Source: RUG11551 sp045546875 (GTDB lineage Bacteria; Planctomycetota; Planctomycetia; Pirellulales; Thermoguttaceae). Taken from it: a stretch of DNA of 22,219 nucleotides. Shown one piece after another: positions 6,121 to 15,535 of this stretch (position 1 is the stretch's first letter; the number at the start of each line of letters is the position of its first letter). Made by a program: the position numbers and the translations under genes. The stretch covers positions 1 through 22,219 of the forward strand of contig JAZQDP010000162.1 of the NCBI GenBank assembly GCA_045546875.1, written 5' to 3'. The notes beneath the pieces were generated by a model. That model worked only from the letters and a program-made list of their open reading frames with translations. It ran no database searches and was not told the DNA's origin.

Positions 6121-9100
6121 ATGAACAGATTATTAGTTTTAACATTTATTGTTGTTTCGGCAATGGCAACTTCGTTGGGGTATGCCAATACGTACATTTT
6201 GAACGATGATAACACCACCGTTACGGATCCTCAAATTGCCGATGACGGCGAGACCGCCGCTATTGTCAGTTCGGGAACGGCAAGAACCTACGTTCAGGGA
6301 ACGATGACGATTCTGGGCGATTCCACGATTAACAATTCCAACCGTCTGGAGATGCCTGCCGCGATTACGGCGGACGCCCCGTACACGATTACCAAAGTCG
6401 GCGCTGGTCAGCTTCTGTTCATGAACGATTCCTCAGCCGTGGGGAAAATCGTCATTACAGCCGGTCAGGTAGTCGCTCAAAATAACGTCAACTCGCTCAA
6501 TGCGATTAACGGCGTTGACCTCAACGCTGGATCGCTGCAAATCTGGAATATGCAAAACGTGCCGGGAACGATTTACGCCAATGGAGGTACGCTTCAGTCT
6601 GACGGTGGAAACAACTCTTTTACAGGGAATATCGTCCAGACAAAAGATTTAACAGTCGACGTGAATGGTTCCTATTCCTTTGATACAACAGGAACTATTT
6701 CCGGCGAGGGCAACAATGTATACAGAATCAATAAAACCGGAGCGGGAACATGGAACATTCAAGGTCCCGTTAATTGCGGCTATTTTGACATGGCGGGCGG
6801 AACGGTAAACGTCAAAACTGGCGGCAATTTGTCTGGAACGCAGCTGGTTCTACGACAGACTAACGCAACGGATACGTTCACGTTTACTGTTGACGGCGGA
6901 ACAGCGACGTTTACCGGCGACGACCATCGTCTTGGGCACTGGCCAAATCACATAGGCGTTGTCAATGTCAATTCTGGAACGTTAAGCGTCGCTAACACAA
7001 TGTCTGTCGGCTGGGACGGAACTGGTAAACTGTACCAAACCGGCGGAACGACGACGTTTTCAACGTTAGACCTCTATAAAACCGGTTCTCTCATGGAATT
7101 CAGCGGCGGCGAAACCAACATTACCACTTTGAATATTGGCGTTCGCAGAAGCGGCTCTCAAGGCGCTGCAGGAAAGGTTACGTTCAAAGGCAACAACGTT
7201 GCCAATATCAGTTATCTGTACGCGTATCATACCGGAACGCTCGAAATTCAAGACAACGCCAATGTAACAGTAGCCAACGAAGCCTACTTTGTTCAGGCAA
7301 GCAAAAACAATGCAACGTTTACCGCCAATCAGACCGGCGGGACTTTTACCGTAAACAAATCGCTCGCCTTGGGTCATTATCCGGACGCAACTGTTACATA
7401 CAACATGTCTGGCGGGACGCTCAACGTTCCCAATTATGAGTCCGAGGGACAGACCGGTTTCTGGCTTGCCGTTGACGGAAACGGAACGCTCAACCAGTCG
7501 GGGGGGACGATCAACACAGGACGTCTCAACCTCAACGCTCGCGACAACCGACAGCTTGGAACGTATGTCATGACGGGTGGAACGCTCAACGTCGGAACCG
7601 GCGGAATTATGGCAACGCAATCCGGCGCTGGTCGATACGTGATTCAACTGCAAAAGGGAACCGTCACCGCCGGGGCGGAATCGCTTACCGCGAATAAAGG
7701 CAATTGGACTTCTCCGCTCAATATGCAGCTGACGGGAACCGTTACAACGAACGAAAGCGAAACGACCGATAATCGCGTTACGTTCAAACCGGAATCCGGG
7801 TATTCCATCACCCTTACCGGCATTCTTTCCGGCGACGGCGGTTTGATTAAAGACGGCGCGGGAACGCTGATTCTCAATCCATCGGCAAGCAATAATACGT
7901 ATACTGGCGAAACCACAGTTAAAGCGGGTACGCTAAAGCTGAGCAGAACCGGATCGACGGGTTCGCTCGCCCCTGGAAGTAAAATTATTGTCGAAGGCTC
8001 AACCGCTGTTCTGGCTGGAACGGGCGACATTCTCGGTTACAAGGCAGGCGCTATCGGCGCGATTTACCTGAAAAATGGCGGTACGTTCAAGAACGATACC
8101 GATGGACAGCACGTTACGGTCAACAATCCGATTTATATGAACAACGGCGTCATTACAGGTACCGGCTCCGGTTCTGACAACGGCAACTTCTTCTTTGACA
8201 ACGCATTCCACGTAACAGGCGGAATAGACAACGCGATTACCGCCAACGCCTTTACGCTTCGCGATCTGGTTGACACTCACTTTGTCGATGGAGATTCGGC
8301 AGGGCTGTTTGACGTTGCCGAAGGAGCCAAACTGACGGTGTCCTCAGAAATTACTGCCGGTTCTACCGCGTCTTTAACCAAGACCGGTAAAGGCGAGCTG
8401 GTTTTGACCGGACAAAGCAAGAGCGCAAAAGAAACGTTCGTCAACGACGGTACGCTGACGCTGCAATATGCCAGCGCCGGAGAGGGAACGCTGCGCGCCG
8501 GTTCGACTGTAACCGTCGACGGCGCAACTGCTGTTCTGGCTGGTCACGGCGACATTCTCGGCTATACAGCTGGCGCGTTGGGAAAGATGAATCTTCTCAA
8601 TGGCGGAACGTTCAAAAACGACGCAACCGACGCTCACATTACCGTCAACAACGCCGTTTACATGAATAACGGCGTTATTACCGCTGAAGGAAACGGAAAC
8701 AATAACGTCGGCAATTTTTACTTTGACAATACAATTCATGTAACAGGCGGAATCAACAACGTTATCAACGCGCCCCGTTTTACGATTCGCAGCCTTAACG
8801 GCACTTCTTTTGCGCCGGGCGATTCCGCTGGCAAATTTGACGTCGCCGAGGGAGCGAAACTGACGATTTCGTCCAATATTCTCGACAATTCCAATACGCC
8901 TTTGATCAAAGCGGGCGACGGCGAGCTGGTTCTGACCAACAACAACACGTTCAATAAAAACCTGGTTGTCAACGGCGGCGTTTTGGATTTGACAGAAGGT
9001 AAACTATACGCAGGCGCATACGTCAACAACGCTCACGTTTACGTCAACGACGGCGGAACGCTCAAAGTCAACAACTTTGGCTATTCAGAAGGCGGACGCG

Positions 9101-10050
9101 CGAGTTTGGGCGGTTTGACGTACAAACATAACAATTCAACCAACGTCCATTTGAACGGCGGCGTCATTGAAATTCAGGAAACCTTTGCCGACCCGATAGG
9201 ACGCAACATCGAATTGCAGGAAAACGGCGGGACGTTCGACATTGCCGAAAACGTCAACGTCGTTCTTTCGTCCAATATTCACGGAGCGGGCGCTCTTCAT
9301 AAAGATGGCGCTGGTACGCTCGAACTGACTTACGCCAACGAATACACAGGCGGAACGACGGTTGACGCTGGCAACGTTCTCGTCTCCGGCGCCGGAACGC
9401 TTGGAACAGGCGCTATCAGCGTTGCTCAAGCCACTGAACTTGAATTCAACGTTGACGAAAACGCCATCAAGCAAACAGGCGCGATTTCCGGTTTGGGAAC
9501 CGTTGTCAAAACCGGAAGCGGAACGCTGCGTATCAACAACGAGGGCAGCGATCCAAGTCTTGAATACGGAAACATTCTCGCTCAAGACGGTCGCGTAGAC
9601 GTCAAAGGTTTGTACGCTGGCGCTATTGAGGTTTCCGCCCCGGCAGTCTTCTCGCCCGGCAATTCCGTTGGCACGCTGACGACTGACGAATTCATTCTCA
9701 ACGCCGCGGCTACGCTGTTGATGGAACAGGATTCCACCGGCATGGACAAACTCGTCGCCAGTACGTTTAATATTGACGACGACGCGATTATCGAATACGT
9801 CTTTACGTCCATTCAGCCTGGCGCGACGTACGAAATCTTTAACGATCCAGAAGGACTGGAAGGGAAGTACGCCGACGTTGGTTACTGGAGTTCGTACCTG
9901 ACTCCTGGAGACGATTATTACTGGAATTTCTCAACTGACGGCTATTCCATTTTCGCATCCGTAGACGCCAACGCCGTTCCGGAACCGTCAACCTGGGCTT
10001 TGCTGATTCTCGGCGCTGCCGGTCTGCTGTACTGTCGAAAACGAAAGTAA
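6121..10050 (+). CDS. PEP-CTERM surface protein with autotransporter-type beta-strand repeats, 1309 aa
   Basis: This is a large exported protein expected to be handed to an exosortase at its C-terminus and displayed on, or released from, the cell surface. Residues 1-22 are a signal peptide ending GYA. The body is Gly/Thr/Asn-rich with many short strands of the form SGGTLNV and TGGTxxV, as in a right-handed beta-helix. Units like DGAGTLILN...YTGETTVKAGTL (about 573-606) and DGAGTLELTYANEYTGGTTV (about 1056-1080) match the autotransporter-associated repeat. No outer-membrane beta-barrel follows; instead V1286-PEPSTW, a hydrophobic helix and RKRK end the chain, the PEP-CTERM signal. A ~170-aa block is duplicated in tandem. 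An in-frame ATG 20 codons upstream lies at or before the likely transcription start and would bury the signal peptide. Function is unknown; adhesion, matrix or polymer binding are plausible. Confidence 0.9.
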   Translation: MNRLLVLTFIVVSAMATSLGYANTYILNDDNTTVTDPQIADDGETAAIVSSGTARTYVQGTMTILGDSTINNSNRLEMPAAITADAPYTITKVGAGQLLFMNDSSAVGKIVITAGQVVAQNNVNSLNAINGVDLNAGSLQIWNMQNVPGTIYANGGTLQSDGGNNSFTGNIVQTKDLTVDVNGSYSFDTTGTISGEGNNVYRINKTGAGTWNIQGPVNCGYFDMAGGTVNVKTGGNLSGTQLVLRQTNATDTFTFTVDGGTATFTGDDHRLGHWPNHIGVVNVNSGTLSVANTMSVGWDGTGKLYQTGGTTTFSTLDLYKTGSLMEFSGGETNITTLNIGVRRSGSQGAAGKVTFKGNNVANISYLYAYHTGTLEIQDNANVTVANEAYFVQASKNNATFTANQTGGTFTVNKSLALGHYPDATVTYNMSGGTLNVPNYESEGQTGFWLAVDGNGTLNQSGGTINTGRLNLNARDNRQLGTYVMTGGTLNVGTGGIMATQSGAGRYVIQLQKGTVTAGAESLTANKGNWTSPLNMQLTGTVTTNESETTDNRVTFKPESGYSITLTGILSGDGGLIKDGAGTLILNPSASNNTYTGETTVKAGTLKLSRTGSTGSLAPGSKIIVEGSTAVLAGTGDILGYKAGAIGAIYLKNGGTFKNDTDGQHVTVNNPIYMNNGVITGTGSGSDNGNFFFDNAFHVTGGIDNAITANAFTLRDLVDTHFVDGDSAGLFDVAEGAKLTVSSEITAGSTASLTKTGKGELVLTGQSKSAKETFVNDGTLTLQYASAGEGTLRAGSTVTVDGATAVLAGHGDILGYTAGALGKMNLLNGGTFKNDATDAHITVNNAVYMNNGVITAEGNGNNNVGNFYFDNTIHVTGGINNVINAPRFTIRSLNGTSFAPGDSAGKFDVAEGAKLTISSNILDNSNTPLIKAGDGELVLTNNNTFNKNLVVNGGVLDLTEGKLYAGAYVNNAHVYVNDGGTLKVNNFGYSEGGRASLGGLTYKHNNSTNVHLNGGVIEIQETFADPIGRNIELQENGGTFDIAENVNVVLSSNIHGAGALHKDGAGTLELTYANEYTGGTTVDAGNVLVSGAGTLGTGAISVAQATELEFNVDENAIKQTGAISGLGTVVKTGSGTLRINNEGSDPSLEYGNILAQDGRVDVKGLYAGAIEVSAPAVFSPGNSVGTLTTDEFILNAAATLLMEQDSTGMDKLVASTFNIDDDAIIEYVFTSIQPGATYEIFNDPEGLEGKYADVGYWSSYLTPGDDYYWNFSTDGYSIFASVDANAVPEPSTWALLILGAAGLLYCRKRK
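7966..9000 (+). repeat. Tandem ~170-aa duplication inside the first beta-helix gene
   Basis: Copy 1 (7966-8490) and copy 2 (8491-9000) encode clearly related segments. Both contain STAVLAG or ATAVLAG, GDILGY.AGA, NGGTFKND, ITVNN or VTVNN, YMNNGVIT, HVTGGI, GDSAG, FDVAEGAKLT and GELVLT in the same order. Many bases also match, for example around GCTGTTCTGGCTGG, so the duplication is not ancient. Confidence 0.85.
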
Positions 10051-10067
10051 TTAAAAGATCAGACAAA

Positions 10068-10094
10068 CCGGGGGCGGCAAGGCGCCGCTCCCGG
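10068..10094 (+). terminator. Strong GC hairpin after the first beta-helix gene
   Basis: The arms CCGGGGGCGGC and GCCGCTCCCGG form an 11-bp stem (one G-T pair) with a 5-base loop, 17 bases after the stop codon. No T-run follows, so termination would have to be non-classical; the hairpin may instead protect the mRNA 3' end. The rest of the gap to the next promoter holds a weaker GCAGC/GCTGC inverted repeat and nothing else recognisable. Confidence 0.4.
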
Positions 10095-10218
10095 TGGCGC
10101 TTGCAGCAGAAGCATTCAAATCGCTGCGGCGACGCGCCGATCCGGAGACTTCTCGGCTCTCCAAAATTACCTATCTTATCAAAATCTCAATTTCTTGCTA
10201 AATTTTTTCTTAATTTGA

Positions 10219-10248
10219 TTGCATATCTAAAAATTTAGTGTATAATAT
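10219..10248 (+). promoter_or_regulatory. Promoter of the second PEP-CTERM beta-helix gene
   Basis: TATAAT (10241-10246) lies in the block GTGTATAATAT (10238-10248), identical to that before the first gene. The -35 is poor (TTGCAT, 10219-10224, spacer 16). The leader would be about 95 bases. The shared block suggests the two genes are controlled alike. Confidence 0.5.
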
Positions 10249-10347
10249 TCTAATAAGTGTAATTATACGCTCACATTTTACGACCGGACGTTTCGGCGAG
10301 TATCTGTATACATAACCGTTATCCATTTTTTCGTATCAAGTAGAAAT

Positions 10348-13300
10348 ATGGTTAGTCATTCCAGCAAGTTCATTCCGTCTTCAACGAGTATTTTTACGCT
10401 CAGAGTTTTTTCTCTCTTTGCGGCTGTCGTAGCGCTGTTGGCGATTACGTCGTCTTCCGTTCAGGCGGACGTCGTTTCGTACTTTAATTTCGATTCAGGA
10501 AACTACGTCAATTCCCAGCTGACGCCAACTGTATCGGGCGCTCCCACAACGGTTCAGTCTGGCAAGTACGGTCAGAGCATGGACTTCGCCGTGGGCGACA
10601 AATGGACGTTTACCGGCGCTCAGCTTGTCGATTTCCTGTCTTCGCTGAATAAAACCTGTACGATTTCTTTTTGGGCGAAGGTCAAAAGCGATACAACGTC
10701 AACAGGTTCTCTTCATAACGCCTTTTGGCTCAGCAACGACGCAACGTTTAATTCCGGCAGTTCCAACAACCGCAACATGTTTACTCACTTTGCGTACAAC
10801 AGCGGAAAGGCCGTTTATTTCGATTCCGGCAACAGCGGTTACGACCGTATCAATAAGACAACTACGCCTGGAACCGATTACCCTGAAGGCGAATGGGTTC
10901 ACTGGACGTACGTCAAAGACGCAAACGCTGGCACAATGCGCGTTTATCGAAACGGCGTAGAGTGGATGTCTGGAGGCAGTAAAAGCAGAAGCATCGCCGG
11001 CATCGTTGGAATGACAATCGCAAATGATCTGTCTATTGAAATGGACGATTTCGTCGTTGACAATAAAGCGTTGTCTTCCGGGGAAATTCTGAATCTGGCA
11101 ACGTCTCAATCGGCGCTGGTTTCAGACGTCATGAACCGCTCGCTGAACAACGCCAGCATGGAAATCAGCCCCGGCGGAATTGGAGAAGTCGGAACAATGC
11201 GATTCATTCAGCAGCAAAACATCGCCTACGGTCGCGGCGCATACGCTTCACAGATTAATACGTATGACGTGGGATCGGCAGATCGCGCTGTTGACGGCAA
11301 CACCAACACAACCTGGGGCGGAAAAAGCATGATTCACACCAACGGAGGCGCGGTCGGCGACTGGTGGCAGATTCAGTTTGCTGATACAGACGTTCCCGTC
11401 GATAAAGTTACGATTTGGAACCGAACGGAAAACGGGTGTACTGACCGTTTGGGCAAATTTACGATGAATTTTTACACGGAAAATCCAACGACCAATCCTG
11501 ACGCAACGCCGGTTTATACGTACTACTATTCCGGGACGTTCCCCGGCAACGGGACAATTGACCTGCCGGAGACGTTCAACGCCAGCTGGGTTCGCATTAC
11601 CAACGGCGTAAATAAACCTTTGAACATATCCGAAGTTCAGATATACTCTCCAACAGACAACGGCGGTTTTTCCGCCGCCAGTAGTAACGGCGCGATAATC
11701 GACGGCAAACAGTATCAGTCGTACAACATGTCTTTGTCCGGCAATTCCGTTTTGACGATGGACGTAAACGGTTCTGAAATGGACAGTCTTTCCGTTTCCG
11801 GCGCTTTGACCATGGGCGGAACGCTGAAGCTTAATATTATAGACGCCAGCGCGATTACAGCCGCCGACATTCCCAATCTTCTCAAAGCAAACTCGTATTC
11901 CGGCAAATTCGACAGCATTGTCATCACAGGCGACGATGCAGCGGCGTTTGACCGCAATAATTTCATAATTCGCAGCGTTGCGAATCAAAACATCAGCGTT
12001 GAACAGATGGTTCACTGGTTAGCCAGTCCGGAAGACAATAATGCGGCTAACGTCAATAACTGGTCGTCCGACCCGGCAAATCAAAACGTTGCCGTTGGTC
12101 TGTATTCAAACATCGAACCAAATTTGTCGCAAAATACAGCCATGCAATTGGGCTATGCTCATCTGGGATACAATCAGGATGCCGGCGATTCTTCCTGGAC
12201 GTTAACTAACGGCGCCAGTCTTTCTGTAACAGGCATGTCTTTAGGCGAGAACTCCAATGCGGTTGTTACAGTAGAATCCGGCGCAACGCTTACGGATTCC
12301 GGAGATCTGCTTATTGGATACAATTCAGGCTCTAACGGTACGCTTAACGTCAATGGCGGAACTGTAACCGTTGCTAATCCTTCCTATATTGGCAACTACG
12401 GAACAGCAGAGGTAAACGTTTCCGACGGAAAACTGATTTTCAATAACCAGGTTCGCATTGCCAACTTTGGTCAGCCCTCAGAATTAAATGTTTCCGGAAC
12501 AGGAGAAGTGGAATTCCAAAACCGTTTGTACATCGGTCAGCGCGAACATCAAAAAGGCGTTGTAACGCTTTCTGAAAACGCCAAAATGACGGTGGACAAC
12601 TTCTTGTTCGTCGGCGGCGGAGCCAGTAAAAACAACACGTCCGGCGGCAATTTGGCTGGTTCTGACGGTTCAGGCATTTTAACGCTCAAAGGCAATTCAA
12701 CCCTCACAGTCAACGGAAACGCTTCAGACGGCGGTTTCTTCCTGGGCGCTTGCGCCAACAATTCAACCGTTTATAAAAGCATTCTCAACGTGTCCGACAA
12801 CGCAACGATGACTGTTACCGGGCAGAGTTTTTATGTCGCCAACGGTTATTCAACAACTACAAGTAAAGCTCAGGCGGAAATTAATCTCACAGGCGGTACG
12901 ATTAACGCTAATACCGTTTCAATGCTCGTAGCTGACAGTACTGGTTCCGTTGCAGACATTAACGTTTCCGGCGGCGCATTCAATATCAATGCGGATTTAT
13001 GGCTGGGCGTTCGAGGAACGGCAACCATCACGCTTTCCGGCGGAGAGATAAACGCCAGCAAGGTTGTTTATTTGGGCGAAGGGCACAGCAACAGCTCGAC
13101 AGGAAAAGTGGTTCAAACCGGCGGAACGTTTAACGCGACTTCCACCCGAGGTCTTGTTTTTGGAACGGATGGCGGAACTGCCAATTACGGTACAGGCTCG
13201 TATACTATTTCCGGCGGGACGCTCAACGCGACAACGCTGGCATACGGAAGCAAGGCGCCCAAAAGCGCTCAATTCACTCTTTCCGGAACGGGCGTCGCCA

Positions 13301-15504
13301 ATATTAGCGGACTTGTTGCCGTTCCAACGACCGTTTCCGGCGGAACGCTCAACGCTAATGGAATCGCTCTTCCTGCCAGCGGCGCTCTTGCAATTTCCGG
13401 TGGTACTGTCAACCTGGGAGAAGGCGGAATTTCAGCGGCGGGAGAGTATACGTTCACTCTTTCCGGCGGTACGATTTCAACCAAAGACGCCAGCTGGACA
13501 ACCGCTCTAAACGCAGCGACTTCAAACACGATAACGTTTACGCCTCAAGCCGATCAAACAATTACGTGGACTGGCGCGTTGTCTGGAAGCGGAGCTATTA
13601 CCAAAAAAGGCGCTGGAACGCTGACTCTTTCCGGAAATAATTCGTATACCGGCAACACGACGATTAATGCAGGAACGCTCAATATTACCGGCGGAACGGT
13701 TACGACCAATAAACTTCTGCCCGGAGTTAACGCCGGCGAAACAGGCATCGTCAACATTTCCGGCGGCGTTGTTACTGTTAATGCGGAATCCGAAATCGGC
13801 AACAACGGTTCCGGTAAAATTACGGTTTCTGGTAACGGCAAACTGACGTTTAACGGTACGGCGCGCATTGCCAACATGGGCAAAGCCCAATCCTACATCA
13901 ATATTCAAGATAATGGCGAAGTTACCGTCGCCAACCTGTTTGTCGGTCAGCGAGGATCAAATTTGGGAAGCATGACGCTTACCGACAATGCGAAATTGAG
14001 AGTTACGAATAATATTAATATCGGAACGTATAGCGGTTCTAAAGGTTCCGGGAATATGACGCTTAAAGACAAAGCATCCGTTCTCATTTCACCTCTAACT
14101 GGAACGAACAACAGCAGATGCTATCTGGGTTATAATTCAGGAACCAGTACGCTTGACATTTCTGGCAATGCCGCGTTTAAGGTTGAAAATGTACTGGATT
14201 TTTTAATCGGCGAGTCAGGAACAGGCGTAATTAATCAGACTGGTGGCACGATTACATTAAATCCAACTGGAATAGTATATCTTGCCGACTCTAAAACCGG
14301 CAAAGCAAATATTAATATCTCCGGCGGCAAATTCAATATTGATAAAACGTTGATTGCTGGAACCCGAGGTACGGCTACGATTAATCTGTCGGCAAACGGC
14401 GAAATCAACGCTGGTGGAAAAGTAGTTCTTGCTCCCGGCTATGAAACCACTTCTAACACAACCGTCAATCAGACTGGCGGCACGTTCAACGCCGATGCAG
14501 GAATCGTTTACGGGAACTATTTCGCCAACCGCGGTACAGGCGTTTATAACCTTTCCGGCGGAACGCTCAACACTACGTCCATGACATACGGGTCGCAAAC
14601 ACCCGCCAGCGCCCAATTTAATCTCTCTGAAGAAGGCGTTGCAAATATCAGCGAACTTCTCGCCGTTCCAACAAGCGTTTCCGGCGGAACGCTCAACGTC
14701 AATGCGATTTCTATACCATCTGGTAAAGCTCTGACTATTTCCGGCGGTACTGTCAATGTGGGAGAGGGCGGAATTGCCGCTTCAGGAGCGTACACGTTCG
14801 CTCTTTCCGGCGGAACGTTGGCAACCAATGACGCAAGCTGGTCAAGCGCTCTTAACGCGACCATTGCCAATAACGCGACTGTAACGTTTTCTCCTGAAGC
14901 TGATCAGACAATTATGTGGGCAGGAGGACTATCAGGAAACGGAACCGTTCGCAAAGAGGGGGAAGGAAAGATGTTAATCAACGCCGCTCAGGGCGCTGTT
15001 GACGTACAAAGCCTGATCGTTTCTTCCGGACGTCTGGATATGAAAACGTATTTAACAGGAAATCTGGAAGTTGGCGAAATACTCGACGGCGGCGCTGCGA
15101 TTGCGACGTTCTCGCCCGGCAACTCGGTTGGAACGCTGATTATCGACGGCGCGTTTAAGATTAACGGCGGGTCAACGCTTTTAATCGAACAGGACGCAAC
15201 TGGCATGGACAAACTCGTCGCCAATTCGTTTGACATCGCTCCTGATTCGATTTTGGAACTGACCGTTGGCTCTGTCGCGCCCGGCGCTACGTACGCTATC
15301 ATTCAAGATGCCGACAGCGACATTGCCGGCGTCGATTTCTGGAACAGCATTTTGTCGCCGGAAAGTTCTTACTACTGGACTTTGTCGGTAGACGGCAACA
15401 CGCTTTACGCTTCGCTTGACGCTAACGCAGTGCCGGAACCGTCGACGTGGGCGCTGCTGATTCTTGGCGCGGCTGGACTGATGTATTTTCGCAAACGAAA
15501 GTAA
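10348..15504 (+). CDS. PEP-CTERM surface protein with LamG-like, F5/8C-like and beta-helix domains, 1718 aa
   Basis: The N-terminus is a signal peptide (about 1-40, cleavage after VQA). Residues ~42-255 look like a LamG/concanavalin-type jelly roll: YFNFDSGN, TISFWAKV, WVHWTYVKD and MRVYRNG are typical strands. Residues ~291-435 look like an F5/8C (discoidin/fucolectin) fold: NIAYGRGAYAS, RAVDGNTNTTW, DWWQIQF, VDKVTIWNR and WVRITN. Both folds commonly bind carbohydrate. From ~600 to 1540 is a long beta-helix with SGGT(L/V/I)N strands and one clear autotransporter-type unit (1082-1111). About 430 residues are duplicated in tandem. The end, FSPGNSVGTL, DATGMDKLVA, then V1695-PEPSTW, a hydrophobic helix and RKRK, is nearly the same as in the upstream protein. 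Likely an adhesin or glycan-binding surface fibre; substrate unknown. Confidence 0.9.
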   Translation: MVSHSSKFIPSSTSIFTLRVFSLFAAVVALLAITSSSVQADVVSYFNFDSGNYVNSQLTPTVSGAPTTVQSGKYGQSMDFAVGDKWTFTGAQLVDFLSSLNKTCTISFWAKVKSDTTSTGSLHNAFWLSNDATFNSGSSNNRNMFTHFAYNSGKAVYFDSGNSGYDRINKTTTPGTDYPEGEWVHWTYVKDANAGTMRVYRNGVEWMSGGSKSRSIAGIVGMTIANDLSIEMDDFVVDNKALSSGEILNLATSQSALVSDVMNRSLNNASMEISPGGIGEVGTMRFIQQQNIAYGRGAYASQINTYDVGSADRAVDGNTNTTWGGKSMIHTNGGAVGDWWQIQFADTDVPVDKVTIWNRTENGCTDRLGKFTMNFYTENPTTNPDATPVYTYYYSGTFPGNGTIDLPETFNASWVRITNGVNKPLNISEVQIYSPTDNGGFSAASSNGAIIDGKQYQSYNMSLSGNSVLTMDVNGSEMDSLSVSGALTMGGTLKLNIIDASAITAADIPNLLKANSYSGKFDSIVITGDDAAAFDRNNFIIRSVANQNISVEQMVHWLASPEDNNAANVNNWSSDPANQNVAVGLYSNIEPNLSQNTAMQLGYAHLGYNQDAGDSSWTLTNGASLSVTGMSLGENSNAVVTVESGATLTDSGDLLIGYNSGSNGTLNVNGGTVTVANPSYIGNYGTAEVNVSDGKLIFNNQVRIANFGQPSELNVSGTGEVEFQNRLYIGQREHQKGVVTLSENAKMTVDNFLFVGGGASKNNTSGGNLAGSDGSGILTLKGNSTLTVNGNASDGGFFLGACANNSTVYKSILNVSDNATMTVTGQSFYVANGYSTTTSKAQAEINLTGGTINANTVSMLVADSTGSVADINVSGGAFNINADLWLGVRGTATITLSGGEINASKVVYLGEGHSNSSTGKVVQTGGTFNATSTRGLVFGTDGGTANYGTGSYTISGGTLNATTLAYGSKAPKSAQFTLSGTGVANISGLVAVPTTVSGGTLNANGIALPASGALAISGGTVNLGEGGISAAGEYTFTLSGGTISTKDASWTTALNAATSNTITFTPQADQTITWTGALSGSGAITKKGAGTLTLSGNNSYTGNTTINAGTLNITGGTVTTNKLLPGVNAGETGIVNISGGVVTVNAESEIGNNGSGKITVSGNGKLTFNGTARIANMGKAQSYINIQDNGEVTVANLFVGQRGSNLGSMTLTDNAKLRVTNNINIGTYSGSKGSGNMTLKDKASVLISPLTGTNNSRCYLGYNSGTSTLDISGNAAFKVENVLDFLIGESGTGVINQTGGTITLNPTGIVYLADSKTGKANINISGGKFNIDKTLIAGTRGTATINLSANGEINAGGKVVLAPGYETTSNTTVNQTGGTFNADAGIVYGNYFANRGTGVYNLSGGTLNTTSMTYGSQTPASAQFNLSEEGVANISELLAVPTSVSGGTLNVNAISIPSGKALTISGGTVNVGEGGIAASGAYTFALSGGTLATNDASWSSALNATIANNATVTFSPEADQTIMWAGGLSGNGTVRKEGEGKMLINAAQGAVDVQSLIVSSGRLDMKTYLTGNLEVGEILDGGAAIATFSPGNSVGTLIIDGAFKINGGSTLLIEQDATGMDKLVANSFDIAPDSILELTVGSVAPGATYAIIQDADSDIAGVDFWNSILSPESSYYWTLSVDGNTLYASLDANAVPEPSTWALLILGAAGLMYFRKRK
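12307..14952 (+). repeat. Tandem ~430-aa module duplication inside the second beta-helix gene
   Basis: Module A (12307 to about 13602) and module B (13717 to about 14952) encode the same ordered series of strands. Shared landmarks are RIAN(F/M)G, (Y/F)(I/V)GQR, GTATI.LS, QTGGTFNA, YGS..P.SAQF.LS, GVANIS.L.AVPT.VSGGTLN, SGGTVN.GEGGI, YTF.LSGGT and F.P.ADQTI.W. Between them sits the autotransporter-type unit at 13591-13680. Confidence 0.88.
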
Positions 15505-15517
15505 AACGACGGAGCGC

Positions 15518-15535
15518 CGGGAACGTTAGTTCCCG
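15518..15535 (+). terminator. Hairpin after the second beta-helix gene
   Basis: CGGGAAC-GTTA-GTTCCCG is a perfect 7-bp stem with a 4-base loop, 13 bases after the stop. No T-run follows. Likely an mRNA 3' end structure or a weak terminator. Confidence 0.45.

Noticed and set aside
6121..15504. Many long open frames antisense to the two beta-helix genes
   Set aside because: They arise from the repeated Gly/Thr/Asn codon pattern on the coding strand; none has a start context or domain.
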